A DNA stretch of 64,000 nucleotides from Epiperipatus broadwayi. Its lineage: Eukaryota > Onychophora > Udeonychophora > Euonychophora > Peripatidae. Under the pieces are notes generated by a model, which saw only the letters and a list, made by a program, of their open reading frames with translations, was not told the origin of the DNA and made no database searches. The position numbers and the translations under genes are program-made. The stretch covers positions 4,815,763-4,879,762 of the forward strand of contig JAQFVV010000031.1 of assembly GCA_028023455.1 (NCBI GenBank), read 5' to 3'. Shown one piece after another: positions 24,552 to 36,889 of the stretch (within the stretch, counting starts at the first letter, position 1; the number at the start of each line of letters is the position of its first letter).

Positions 24552-24931
24552 AAGCCCCTCCACTATTCACACTATCTCATACTACTGATACACATGACCA
24601 CACTCATCCAGAAAAAAACAAATAATCATCAATAGACGTATTTCATATCAGCATGGGATTTGGGAATTCTATCATCAGATTTTCAATGGTATGAATGGCT
24701 GAAGAGTTGGAGGTTGGAGTGAGTTGAAGCCTGTCTAAATGTAAGGATTTGTTATCTTAATATAAACTGAGCATTGATTATATATATATATGTATGGAAA
24801 ATGGTAGTCTGGACCAACTGATGAGTTCTGGTTTTGCACAAAATATGTATATTGGTGATTATTTATCTTTTTTGCATGTGTGTAGTCATGTGTATAGGTA
24901 GTATGAGATAGTGTGGATAGTGAAGGGGCTT
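24552..24931. repeat. Second foldback with ~79-bp arms
   Basis: Arms 24552-24630 and 24854-24931 are inverted copies (shared AGTATGAGATAGTGTG and GTCATGTGTAT words). The 223-bp centre has no ORF. A tRNA T-arm-like word (GAGTTCAAATCCC, 24942-24954) follows the right arm, but its spacing to the A-box-like TAGTGAAGGGG at 24918 is too short for a tRNA. Confidence 0.7.
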
Positions 24932-24959
24932 AAAAGTCTGAGTTCAAATCCCTTATATT

Positions 24960-27079
24960 TACAATTAGGCTCCAGGTATAAGAGTGCCTGGTATTTCAAA
25001 TCTTATTTATTTTGTTTAAAAATAAAAATATGATAGTTAGTTTTTTTTTAATCCTTATTCTTATTGCTTCAATGTATGCATGAGTAAACACCCACGCTCA
25101 ATAATATATATATAAATATGTTCTCTCAATTTATTATTTATAACTATATTATTATTTTTAAAATTTATATTGCTACTCTACATATAAAAAAGCATCTTTT
25201 TTTGTCCACTATACAGCATAGTTCATGGCTACACTGCACATATATACATTTATACCAAACAAAATAATTTACAACTATAAATAATTATTAAATAATAAAA
25301 AGGAATAACTTATAATTGTCAATAATGAAATGATCACATATGAATAATTATTAATAATAAATAATTTGCATATGCCAAATGCTTTTTCTCTATGATCAAT
25401 TATTGTATACATTTGCAGTTATAATTAATAAATGATTAGACAACAATGTCACTAAGTGTGTTAGGTAAACTCAGTATTATTTTAATATTTCTCAAGAATG
25501 ACACTATTAATACTTATGACTTGTGATCATGTAATGAAGATCAACAAACATCTGCATGCTTCAATAAGTTTCCCATTAACAAACCATAATTGCTTTATGA
25601 CATAAAATTAATATGAAAGTAACTTTCACAATGACTATTTAGGGATCTATGCAGCAATCCAATTATAAAAATTGAGCAAGATAGCACCAGAAACATATTT
25701 ATTTACTAGTCCTCACTTTATTCTTTAAATATTTCACATGCACATCCGCAATTATTTCATTATCATTAAAATAAATCTGTATTTAATACACTCGATTAAT
25801 ATACTCAATCACATAACACAGACATGACACAGTGCAAAGTAATAATTGTTATTAAGATTCATTGGAGATTATTCTCAGGATAAATAATTATACAATAAAC
25901 AACATCTCTCAGCTTCTCATGAATCAATAATTTATCAATGCATGTAGATATCAGTCAATTCCATTGTAAATCGATTCAATACCTTGTTTTATTGAATCTC
26001 ATTCCCAAGATTTTCTATATACCATTATATAAGTTTAATATTAGTACCTCAATTTGTGTTAGAGAACGACAATAAATATAAAGATAATTGTTTTTGTTGT
26101 CAACAATTTAATGGAATTAATTCAATAATTTAATCATATTCATTCTCCATTTCAAACTTATAGAAAACAAAATATAAATTAATTTTCTAATTGATAATAT
26201 TTATAATATATTAATAAATCTTTAAATGAAATTATTTCTTAAGAAACTGATAATGATTATAAATGAAACAAACAAATATATAAACAGTTTATACCAATAA
26301 AAGTACTTTCTAATATTTTAAAAGTAGCATTTATATTTAACAAAATTGTCTTTATTTTATTACCTAATTTAGATAGTGTTCTTCTATTGGCGTTTTACTT
26401 TGAAAAATGATAGAAGTTACAATGAACAAAGAATGATATTTTGTCGATCGATTTAAGATGATGACCATGTTCAGGCTTGTAATAATTTATGATTATATGA
26501 TTTTATACTTTGATAATTCATTTATAGCAGCAGTAAATCATCATAGTTTTAAAGAAATTTTATATCGATAATCTTAAAAGGGATTGGAGCATATTGAAAC
26601 TATCCATTTGCTGACTGCCATCCATCCTTCAGATCAGAATTGATGTAATGGCAAATTCATGAACATTCCAGAAAATTTGAAGTTTACATATAAGGCTTCC
26701 ATTCTAATAAAAGTGGGGATAGTGACCTTATATTAGTTTATGCATGCTATTTATGTTTAGGTAAAATAATTATTGGAAACTTCTTCATTCAATAATCCAA
26801 AAGTCATTATTCTAATGAAGGCAATGTGTGTTGTTTTTAAAGATTTTTTGCCATTATCAATTTTAGAAAACAGTTTTTCCCCTTAATTGTATTGATAAAA
26901 TTGTAATAGATCAACTTTAAGTTATAAATTTAATAAATCTGATTTTTATTTAACAAAAGAGAACAGGATGTATATAAAATTTCAAAACTGTAATTTGAAT
27001 CAGTTCACTTATTTATTTTTATTTTCTTTCTTGAGATTTTTCTCTAAGATTATATTTAAAAAAATTTTTTTTTTTCATA
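24960..27079. other. Intronic AT-rich stretch
   Basis: Nothing recognised except the A/T-rich tail of the SINE at the right end (about 26990-27079). Confidence 0.5.
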
Positions 27080-27174
27080 TGTCATTGCATCTGCTGGGAT
27101 GCGAACCCACAGCAACTGTCTGCAACCAACTGCTTGCTTGCAAGGCGGCTGTGCTGACCTCTCAGCTAACAACA
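27080..27174 (-). repeat. tRNA-derived SINE head / tRNA pseudogene
   Basis: On the minus strand the 95-nt unit starts TGTTGTTAGCTGAGAGG and ends CAGATGCAATGACA. The 7-nt ends TGTTGTT and AATGACA can pair with wobbles. A pol III A box (TTAGCTGAGAGG), a D-stem GCTG/CAGC, and a perfect-looking B box (GGTTCGCATCC in a TGGG...CCCA T-arm) are present. The anticodon arm does not fold well, and the 3' side on the minus strand runs into an A-rich tail. That combination favours a SINE or retroposed tRNA over a functional gene. Confidence 0.75.
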
Positions 27175-27361
27175 CCTATTGATAATCAGTATTTGAATGT
27201 TATATTGATTCCTTAAATAACATTTCTAATTTTATATATATATATAATAATAATATTATGATGATTACTGGGATAATTGAAAGCGCTCCTAAGTGGATAA
27301 AATTTTTCAATTATTTAGTTACTGTATTTACAAATATTCAGTTATATAATTACATATATAT

Positions 27362-29540
27362 TGAACCGGATTGATTTCCAATTCAATGGTTTTATTACTA
27401 ATGTTAAAATTTCTTATTATTATTTAATAAAAAAAAAACGTACGTGTATTAAAACATATACTCGGTTATATTTAAATAGGGCATTTTAATTTTTGTTTAT
27501 AGAATTGTTTTATTTTAAATAGTTTACTTTCACTGCCTGTTTTAATCAATTTGATTAAAAACAGGCAAGCTTGCTAATTATATATTCCTGTTGCTTTTAT
27601 TTTAATCATTTTTAAAGTTAATTCTAAAAAGCGGAGGTTTAATTGTATTGTCATTTTTGTTTCAATATCCCTGGTTGGAATTCTTAAATTAGATTGAGCA
27701 GGAAATTAATATTTGCCCTGCCTGAGATATAGAATTAGAGACTAATGAAAGTTTTTCATGGGAAATGTAGCGAGGCAAGGATAGCCCGCCAATTTTTAGA
27801 TAGAGAGAGATTCAGTATAGAAATACACACTTGGATTATCGCCTGCTGAGAGTCACACCATTTTGGATAGCAGTTCGGACATTTAATTCCTGCTAAAAAC
27901 TTAAACCATTATCAACAAACTTCATTACTGTGCAAGATGTCAAAATCTACCGTTATGAGTTTTGCCATCATTAGAATGTCTTGCTAATTTAAACAAAGGA
28001 CGAACCCACACCTGCCAGCTCTCCTTCAGTCATGCCATGAGCCTCTAAAATAAACACTGCCTCTACCTTGCCGCTGTCAAAGGACCTAAAAATGGACTAA
28101 AGATAAATGTGCGCACTCTATGCGAACTGTGTGCTTTATCGTAAGATGAAATTTTCTTTTATTCTTTCCAGGGTAAATTTCTTTTCATTAAATTTCCATT
28201 CAATCTAATTATAAATCTGTATTCATAAATTAATATTTAACTTCATATTGATTAGCTATATTTATTCTCTTTTAATGTACTTTGTCGTGTGTCTTGGAAT
28301 CTTAGTTTTAAGATTCCAAGTTTGCTTTTAGTTGTTGTTTATTGGAGAGTGACATGTGAGTTTTTCCATTTTTATGCCTTCTTTTACTAAATGCTTTGGC
28401 AGTCGTGTATATTTTGAATGCTTACCTGAAATTATTTGAGTAGCCTGAATTAATTTTAAATACTGTGTTTGCGCTTTTGCAAACCACCAAATCTTTTGGC
28501 TGGTGACTTTATTTTCATAGTCTTCATTTCTTATCTCCCTGAAAGTGGAAACTATAATTGTTTTTGCTTTGTAATTTTATAAATCGCCAGCAGGAAGACA
28601 ATATTTATCCCTTTTGTAAATTATAGGTGAGAGAGACTTTCGCTGCTAAAGCATTTATAGCTTTCATATTTTCGTACTCATGTGCACTCCCCAATAGATT
28701 TATTTTGTATTTACATGTATAGTTTAAAATTTATCAGAGCATGTACTCAGATAAATTTATTTTTTTATTATAATTATTGGCAATTCATTTCTTTAAATGC
28801 TGGGCAGACATAACTGATTTTCTAATGATTTACTTGTCTCCTATTGAGACCATTAATTCTTAGATTAGTTTTGCCAATCGTTTGGTTGGTGAGTTGCCAG
28901 TTTTATTTGTTTGTTTTCCATTCATTCTGAAGCATATTTGTTGTGGTTCTTGAAGTAAATCAATCATCTTTGCTTTGAACGTAGTTTTAAGATGCAGCTT
29001 CTACTAGCATATGACATTTTTGGTCCTGACATATTTTTGGGGGATCTAGAAAAGCTCGCTGGTGCTGGTTTCATTGATTTATTTCAAGAACATATTGTTT
29101 TCATCCTGTGAATGGGAGAGCCAACATTTAGGTGACTTTTATTCTGAATGAAATTGCCTCCTCCCTGTAGAATTTGTTATTAGAGAGTCAGTAAGTCTGC
29201 CAGAGCATTGTGTTTAGTCTTTCTGGTACACGCCTGAGATAACCCTATTGATTTTCATGTAAACTTTTTCTTACAAGTTATTTTGCTCTTAAATAAAAGT
29301 TTAAAATTTGTTTAAACTTAATTTGGCTGATGTTTGTCTTTGTGCTTTGATTTCTCAGCTGTCTAAACAATATTTAAGATATGTTGTTCCTCTCTGAGTT
29401 TAGTCCGGCGCCTTTTGGTTTGCATATCCTGTCCACCCTTAAAATAAATGTCTAGTGATGTGATGTATTATGGCTTCTCCTTAAACAAAGTCAAGAATAT
29501 CTCAGTATATCCGAATCTCAAAGATCATTCACCCGTTACA
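27362..29540 (-). mobile_element. Candidate solo LTR, minus orientation
   Basis: On the minus strand the block starts TGTAACGGGTGAATGATC and ends AATCCGGTTCA. ATAT flanks both sides exactly (27358-27361 and 29541-29544). The inside is richer in G+C than the surroundings and has no ORF above background. The start word TGTAACGG matches the start of the solo LTR at 31918. A 15-bp-stem hairpin (GCCTGTTTTAATCAA) lies at 27535-27566 near its distal end. No internal region or second LTR is present. Confidence 0.5.
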
Positions 29541-30199
29541 ATATATAACAGAACATTCACATGAAATAGGCATTACATATATACATATATATGCTTTGAC
29601 ATAGGATTGAGACTGTTGATTGTTATTGATATTGGGATTGTCTAAGTATTGAATGGTTTTAATGATTATATATATATATGAAATGTTATAATAACTTCTA
29701 CCTGTGTGATATAATAATAGAAATAAAATCTAGTTAAAATAAAATTAAGCAAATTTAAAATGCAACTTGCTAAAAGTAAAAATGATTTATTTTAAGTTTT
29801 GAACCTGGAAAAATAATTAGCTAATTATAAATTACTACTGAAGGAAAGGTTTGTTTATTTCATGTTTAGTTAGTAATAAGAACATGATCAATTTATATAA
29901 ACTTGTCGTTAAATCAAAGCTTTTACCCTATTGTTCAAAAATAAGAAAAAAGCAAGCTAGTTAAATAAAGAAATATAGAAGAAATAACTTTCGTGAGAAT
30001 AAAGTATTGAATGTAAAATGCTCCTTGTACTGTCATTCACATATTTTTATTATTTTTAAGTTCTATTAATCAAAACAAAATTAAAAGTTATAATAATTTC
30101 TTTGTTTATGTTTATGGTTGATAATTGGGATTCAGTCAAAATAAAAATATTCAATCTAAAGAAATGTAATAAATAGACAATAAAAGGAGCCATCAAAAG
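29541..30199. other. Intronic AT-rich stretch
   Basis: Short TA runs near 29578-29591 and 29667-29680; no gene recognised. Confidence 0.5.
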
Positions 30200-30720
30200 A
30201 AAAAATGATGATTGGTATTGTAGTGTACCCATACATACCAAAAATAGTAGACAAATTAAGGAAAATCTGCAATCAGTATAACATCAGAACAGTTTTTCAG
30301 AGCCATATCACACTATGAGGAATTCTAACATTTACAAAGCCTAAACTTGAAATGTTGAAAAAAAAACAGCATCTGTGAAATGTCATGTGAATGTAGAAGA
30401 ACATATATTGGTGAGACCATTTGTCTCATTGAAATGTGCTTGCAAGAACACAAACTGATGATCAGAAAAAAGAAAACAAATGTATCTAAGGTAGCAGACC
30501 ATATATGTACCAAATAACATATATTTAATTGGGAAAACCCAAAAATATTGGATAGAAAACAAAAGGTACAAAGAAGAAAACTTAAAAAAGTTGCTCACAT
30601 GACAATGGCAAACAATCCCATAAATTAACCTAGCATGACTATACATAATGTATGGAAACCACTAATCAACTTTTCTCTAAAGAAAAAAAAGTGGAGAAAT
30701 TGGGAGGAACCATTTAGATA
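30200..30720 (+). pseudogene. Penelope-like element remnant with GIY-YIG endonuclease
   Basis: The plus strand reads, across stops and shifts, VPYIPKIVDKLRKICNQYNI (30219 on), then the end of the RT-to-endonuclease connector, then SCECRRTYIGETICLI near 30390, LQEHKLMIRKK, SKVADH and a terminal NVWKPLI near 30645. This is the order of the C-terminus of a Penelope-like retroelement, whose GIY-YIG nuclease nicks target DNA. The YIG block is intact, but the Arg expected before the QEH block appears as Cys. The upstream RT is absent, so this is a 5'-truncated dead copy. Confidence 0.75.
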
Positions 30721-30744
30721 AGTATATGAAATTTATACTGACTG

Positions 30745-31000
30745 TTGCCTTTGGCAGAATAGCTCAGTTGGTTAGAGAATTACCTTAAAATTCAATACTC
30801 AAGAATCTAAGGATCCAGGTTTGATTTCCATGTTAATACTAATATTGGACAGGCTAGTAACTTCTGAAGAAGAGGGGGAAATAATACTTCTGAAATATTG
30901 TGCATATACTAACCTGTTTGATATACTATTAGCAACAGTTGAATGTATTTGGAATTTTAAAATAATGTTAATTTCTTCCAAAGACATTCAATACTCATAT
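30745..31000 (+). repeat. tRNA-derived SINE
   Basis: GGCAGAATAGCTCAGTTGG supplies a near-canonical A box (TAGCTCAGTTGG, 30760-30771), followed by GTTAGAG and, 47 bases on, a B box (GGTTTGATTTCC, 30818-30829). A non-tRNA body of about 150 bp follows. It abuts the 3' end of the PLE remnant. The 3' boundary is uncertain and no second copy is in the window. Confidence 0.65.
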
Positions 31001-31917
31001 TAGATGACGGAAATAGTTCAAACAATAAATACAACTAAAATACCATCATCACAAATCTTCAGGAAAACATTTACCTCTTTGTTCTACTATCAAACTATTA
31101 GTCCAAATTGAAAATCAAATAAATGTTTTCAATTTAAGCCAACTTATTTCTAGTATTATATAGACCTGAAACCAGTTTAGTATCCATATATTATGATGTC
31201 CTTAGTTTTTTTTGACAACTATAGGCATCTCTATTCTGTGGCTAGGAGTGATATATTATTAATAAAATGTCATGACTTCAGCTTACATATTGTTGATTGT
31301 GATAACCAGATATTAAATTTTTACCACCTATAATCAATCCTATGCTCTATGGAATCACTCTTACAAGCTATTTAATTACTAATTCCCCCCCCCCTTTTTT
31401 TATTTTATTTTACTTATTAAATTAATTCACAAAATCAGTTTTCTTTCCCAAACCTCTCTATAGATATCCTAAAGACAATTAAAACATACATATAAATAAA
31501 TAAATCAGAAATAAGTAATAATAACAATACATTTTTTTTTTTAAAAAAAAAAAGTAGCTAAAATCACCTGCAGTAAATTACAAATCTTTTGCAATATTAA
31601 ATTCTGAAAACAAAAAAATAAAAGTCACCAAGATTTCTCTATACTCTGATTTTATTTCATTTAAAGAAAGCTATTAGATCAAGAATTAATATTATTTTTT
31701 ATTGTTGCTGAGGCTGCTGTTGCGATACTTGTAATCCCAGTCTCCCAAATGGCTTTTCCACTGATACAATTAAATCAGCTTAATGTCACAATAACATTTC
31801 AAAGTTTTATCTTTTAATAACATTCAATAATTTTATTCATCTGATCACTTGCAAATTTCAATATGTTGAGAATATCTGAGAAATAATTTATTTTATAGCT
31901 AAGATATCTTTATATAT
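31001..31917. other. Intronic AT-rich stretch
   Basis: Homopolymer runs (C10 near 31385, T12/A12 near 31530-31552); no gene recognised. Confidence 0.5.
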
Positions 31918-33565
31918 TGTAACGGAAACCCGACGATCGAAAGGCTTCACTTTCCTTTTATATAGATATAATGGGGAATTCTTATAATTCAAGATTGCCC
32001 ACTTTCCACTACCGCAAGCAGAGAGAAAATACGGACATAAACGAGTCTATATCCGTACTTGACCGAACTTGTATGCTATATGGGTATAGCCCCAAGTTAT
32101 ATTTCCCGGTCAACTTTCTCCCGACTGCTGTAAGATTTAACAGAGTTACAGTGCTTGGATAATTATAAATTTAATGGGATCAAATACTGCACCACTAGCT
32201 TCACATGTTAATTAAGTACTCAAATGAATAATAATTATTTCCCAATCCTAAGACTATACTACTTTTGGAAGTGGCAAAGAAAGAGACGAAACGGATTTTA
32301 CATAAATAAAAGATTTTTAATACAATAAATTATAATAAAAGAAACACTCTAAATTATTAACACTCAATATAAAAAAAACAGATTATGCTATAATACTACA
32401 AAAAAAAATACAATAGAAGATTCTATAAATGATTGCAATCTGTGGAAATAACTTATCCCTTTATAGTCATTTCAAATATTCAAAGAGTCTAATTAATGTC
32501 TATCTCATTATATGTGGGATTGGCAATTGCATTAAACTTAAAGGTATGTGCACATAAGTTATATAAAAGTATTATTCATAATTACCTAGGTCATTAAGTC
32601 TTTGAATAAACTTGGCATCTTGCTGACCGTCCCGTGGAATTTTTCCACTTCTTTAGTAGGGAATGGTCGCTCTTCGGTTAGATTTGATTGTTGGGACTCC
32701 TCCATATTGTGGGAATCAAGGCAAAAATGAATTCTTTGGCAGGCGCTACATTGGAAGTTGTTATATCGAGATGCGAACCATTATAGCACGAAAGTCTGGA
32801 TCGACCGGCGATCATGACTGGCCCTTAGCCATACAACCTTGAAGCTTCCCTCAGGTTATAGTTTGTTTTCATGTTCTCAAATTTAACTTTCATGTCTGCT
32901 TTCTATTATATTTCTCTGCTTCTTATCAGAGCAGTGTCTTCATTGAAGTCTCGACCAATACTGTTTTCCAATCAATTAATTAATGTTCTTTATTTTTCAA
33001 ATTCCTTCCTTATCTTGATCTCTTGCTGGGTTTTTTTTTCACATCTTTTTGCTTTGAAAATGCTTTCAACAACTTATACAAAATTACTTTCAATTTGATA
33101 CAATTTTATAATATAATATTTTACATTTATTTATCAGTCACTTTCTTTAATAAAATTATTTCATTTTGACATGAAATAAACCTTCCTCTCTTTATTCGTA
33201 CATTCACATATGCATTTCATTTTCATCAAAATGTGTAATTTTAAGACCAGATCTTTATCTTTTCGTTGCATTCTAAATTTTACTTATATTTTATTTACAC
33301 TCCCCAACTATCATTTTTTTTATATCATTACGTTTCTATTTTATTTATATTTCATTTCTCATTTTTTAATCTTACATTAAACAGATGATATCGATATTTC
33401 TAACCTTAACATTTCTATTATTCCCTCTCTTTTTTTACTTAAACATTTCTTTGTTTTGTAATTTTTTTTTAAAACTCACTTTTTTTTATAACCCAAGCAC
33501 AATATTTAACATTCTTTAAATGTTAAATATCTATATGTGTGACCGCAGTATGTGCGATCATCACA
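31918..33565 (+). mobile_element. Solo LTR
   Basis: The block starts TGTAACGGAAACCCGACG and ends GTGCGATCATCACA. It is flanked by ATAT on both sides (31914-31917 and 33566-33569), a 4-bp target duplication inside TA-rich DNA. It has GC-richer CpG-containing segments (31918-32150, 32630-32860) and AT-rich ones, as LTRs do, and no internal coding region. Only one copy is present, so boundaries are inferred from termini and duplication. The strand is taken from the similarity of its start to other TGTA starts. Confidence 0.6.
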
Positions 33566-34125
33566 ATATATACATATAAAAGTCTCCCTGAATTTTTTTG
33601 TTTACATTTCTATTAAAATATACTTGTTTCATTTAAAAATTATTCAGAAAAATTGTAGTAAGTGAAAGTTTTATTTAGAGAATGGAATGAGTTTTGATTA
33701 AAAATCTTAAAAGAGATACTTCCAATAATATATTCAAACTTTTTAAAATTTTATTTCTTTTTCTGCTACTAATTACAAAAAAAAAATTTCTAAAATATTG
33801 TGTTCCACTTTTTCACCTATCCCAATTCAGCACTTAATTAAGGCAGTTGTCTCTTTAACTAGTCTATTATACTAACAATCATTTAACAGATCCAGCTCAA
33901 TCTAATATTTATTTTACTTTCCAGTTTAAAATATCTAGATATTAATTACTGACTAATATTTGATGACTAAATTGATATTTGATGAACTGATTACTTAAAA
34001 AAATCCTGCTCTAGCTTAAAAAACTCTTTATGTTTCTTTAAAAAACTCCCACTTTCTTTTTACATTTACATTATAGGTCATATTCAAATTAATCTAATGC
34101 AGTTGCCCTTAATATATATATATAT
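33566..34125. other. AT-rich stretch between two LTR insertions
   Basis: Nothing recognised; it ends in a TA run that is the target of the next element. Confidence 0.5.
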
Positions 34126-35826
34126 TGTACCAACCTTGAATTGGCACATATATATAAAATAATTTTGTCTAAAAAAATTATTAAAATGAAAATTATTCGT
34201 TAAAAGAAAACGTATTTAAAAGTTTAAGATTTTATTGCAGTTTGTTTTTGTAAAAATAAGATTTAAAAGTCAGAGTTTGAAATAAAAGTTACAATTAATT
34301 AATTAAAAGGAAGGACAGGGGTTCATTTCAGAAACATCAAACTAGAAATTTTAAGTTTAAAGAGTTTGTCATATTATTATTATTAATTGAAATATAATTC
34401 AAAAGTCTAAAAATATAAATCTCTTTATTTAAATTAAAGAAAAAAAGGTAATCTTAAAACTAGTTTTGATTTTAGAATAAAATTATATATGTGCATACGA
34501 ATATAAATAATATATATGCGTATTAAATGTTATAAATAAATGAAGAGTAAAGAATTAAAAAAACACGTTTGCATGGCTACTAATTAAAAACAAAAAACAA
34601 CACGTTTGTGATGGCTGCTAATTAAAATATCCAACAACAAGATTAAAAAGGATTAGCTACTTAAGGAATTTCGACAACAGGATTATAAGCTTATATCAAA
34701 GGAATTTTGACAACAGATATTGCCAGAGGATATCAAAATGAAAACACGCGTCAATATAAATAAGCCAAAGTTTTTATCGAACATTTAGTCTAGTTAATTA
34801 CATCAGAGATAACAGTTGAGTTCAGTTCAGAGAGTATAATCTAGATCGTGCAGTTATTATGTATCAGTCAGGTATGCAGTGTTAAAACCTTCGGAAAGCA
34901 TACGTCTTTCTCCAGCCTGAAGTCTGGTAAAACATCAAAATCTGCCTGAGAAATAATGTCTGTGTAACAGCTTAAAAGTCCTCCGTCAATGTTTAACTGT
35001 CTCCAGTAATAAGACCGATGAATAAGAAACTTCCTCAAGAAACTTCAAATCTAACCGGTTAGAGATATCTCATTAGAAGCAGCAAACAGCAAGTTCAAAA
35101 TCCTAGGTAAATAACTTTTTTTTTCTTATACTCTTTCCTAAGTAGCCATCGCATTAATGAATCCTCCAAGAGCCAAATGATATGAACTCTATAGCACATA
35201 AAAAATGAACTATTAATTTGTGTATTAAATTTCAAATATTATTTAATGCTTTATTATTATATATGTGAGTGTATGAGTTGGTGTACACGTGATTAAAATT
35301 ACCAATATTATATTAGTTAAAAATCTATAAAAGTATTTATATTTAGTATAATTAATGTTAATAAATTATCTTTAAATTTAAGCCTTATTTTGTCAGTAAA
35401 TTCTTTTTCCCAATTCTTTTTACCAATTCTTTTATTAATCTTTTATCAATTCTTTCACCACTAATTAAATAATATTTTGTTATTGAATTAAAATTAGACA
35501 GCTAGTTTTAGGGATTGTTTCAAGCGCTGAATTATGAGCCTACTGTCCGAATACATTAGTCTTAGACTAGCTGGCACCTGGGGTTTACTCCGAAATAATT
35601 AAAGTGGATAGTAGCGGTTAGAATCTAGCAGGTGGGCCACGATCTGATCATGGGTATTGTTGATAGTTAAAGCTATCAATAATATTTCCCACTTTGCTAG
35701 AATTTGCCGGTTCATTCATGTAACATTTATAATCAAATAAGATTATAAATGTATTATAAAGAAGTTTGAAACCAGCCAAAACATTTGCAGTGTAAATAAG
35801 ATCTTCTGTGGAGTGAACCCGGTACA
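34126..35826 (+). repeat. 5' LTR (1701 bp)
   Basis: TGTACC...GGTACA. A likely core promoter is TATAAATAAGCC at 34755-34766, about 30 bp before an initiator-like region. The same TATA region stands in the other LTR at about 42041. It contains conserved blocks such as GACTAGCTGG, CCTACTGTCCGAAT and GATCTGATCATGGGTATTG, shared with 41801-43095. Confidence 0.85.
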
Positions 35827-35850
35827 TAAATGGCTATACCCAACTTGGGG
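35827..35850 (+). promoter_or_regulatory. Possible primer-binding site
   Basis: TGGCTATACCCAACTTGG begins 4 nt after the 5' LTR, the position and TGG start expected for tRNA-primed minus-strand synthesis. The matching tRNA is not identified. Confidence 0.35.
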
Positions 35851-36194
35851 TTGGACCTAAGAAACAATAGTAATTAAATACTTTGTTTCTTGTTTAAAAA
35901 TACAAATCTCAAAGAAAAGCTAAATTATGTATTTAAACTGGTTTAATTTTTTAAAAAAAGAATTGACCGAAAACTTTTTTTTCTTTAAATGAAAAGAGAT
36001 TTATGCTATTCACGTTAGTTAAAATAAATCCTTCTGTTAAATCAGAGACAATTAGATGTTTGGGCAGAGTTAAAGCATTACGATTGGGTAAAGGAAATGG
36101 ACAATGTGGTGGAGTTAGCCATATAATCTGTGTAAATAAATAAACAATTTTTATTTAAATTTAATCAAATAAAAAAAATATTGTTTCAAAAAAA

Positions 36195-36604
36195 ATGGAG
36201 GAAATAGAAAAAGAAGACATATCTGAGACACAGATGATGATGAAAATGATAATGAATATGATGCAAAAAATTGAGCAAAGTCAGCAAGACCTCAAAGAAG
36301 AATTGTGTCAGAAACTTAAATAAAGCCAGTTAGAACTCAAAGCAGAATTGAAGGAAGAAATTTGTCAGGTTAAAGAAGAAATCAGAGCAGAAGTAGAGAA
36401 ATAAGATGTGAGATAACAGTAAAGGTAGAGAAGAACCAAGAAATTATAGAGTTAGATTTAGTTAAAGAAAGTAAGGAAGTTGAGGTCATGAAAAAGGTAG
36501 AAACTAAAATAGAATCAGATAGTGTTGCAACAGAGAAAGTAGAAACAAATGTAGACCAAGAAATAGAAGAGAGACATAAGTTCAAGGTAGAAAATAGTGT
36601 ATAA
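36195..36604 (+). pseudogene. gag-like coiled-coil ORF, degenerate
   Basis: An ATG at 36195 opens MEEIEKEDISETQMMMKM, a Met-rich start followed by heptad-like Glu/Lys/Gln repeats (QQDLKEELCQKL, stop at 36321-36323, then ELKAELKEEICQVKEEI). After a frameshift the frame continues as VEKNQEIIELDLVKES to a TAA at 36602-36604. This composition is typical of the N-terminal part of gag in many invertebrate gypsy elements and would form the capsid precursor. There is no zinc knuckle. Degenerate protein-like sequence (VIRSVSRYKGFLNYKAE) continues near 36710-36880 in other frames. Confidence 0.55.
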
Positions 36605-36889
36605 ATGTTTTTACAAAAATTTAAAAAGGTTGAAGTAAACGTTCATATTCGTTTTAAATGTAGGGTTAAAACAAAAAGAAGGCGTAGAAAAAATATTCTA
36701 ATATTGAAGTAATTCGGAGTGTGTCTAGGTATAAAGGTTTTCTGAATTACAAGGCAGAAAATAGAACAGAAAGAGAAAGAGATAAAGTAATAAGTTATAA
36801 GAGAGGGATTGACAAGAGAGGAAAGTTAGTCTATATTATAGAGTTAGTACGTAGAAAGAAAGAACCACCTGATAAAGTTTAAAAGTTAG

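Noticed and set aside
24800-24830. ACTGATGAG as a hammerhead core
   Set aside because: No GAAA block at a suitable distance and no helix II.
35015-35045. GATGAATAAGAAAC in both LTRs as a ribozyme core
   Set aside because: The four bases between the two blocks cannot form a helix.
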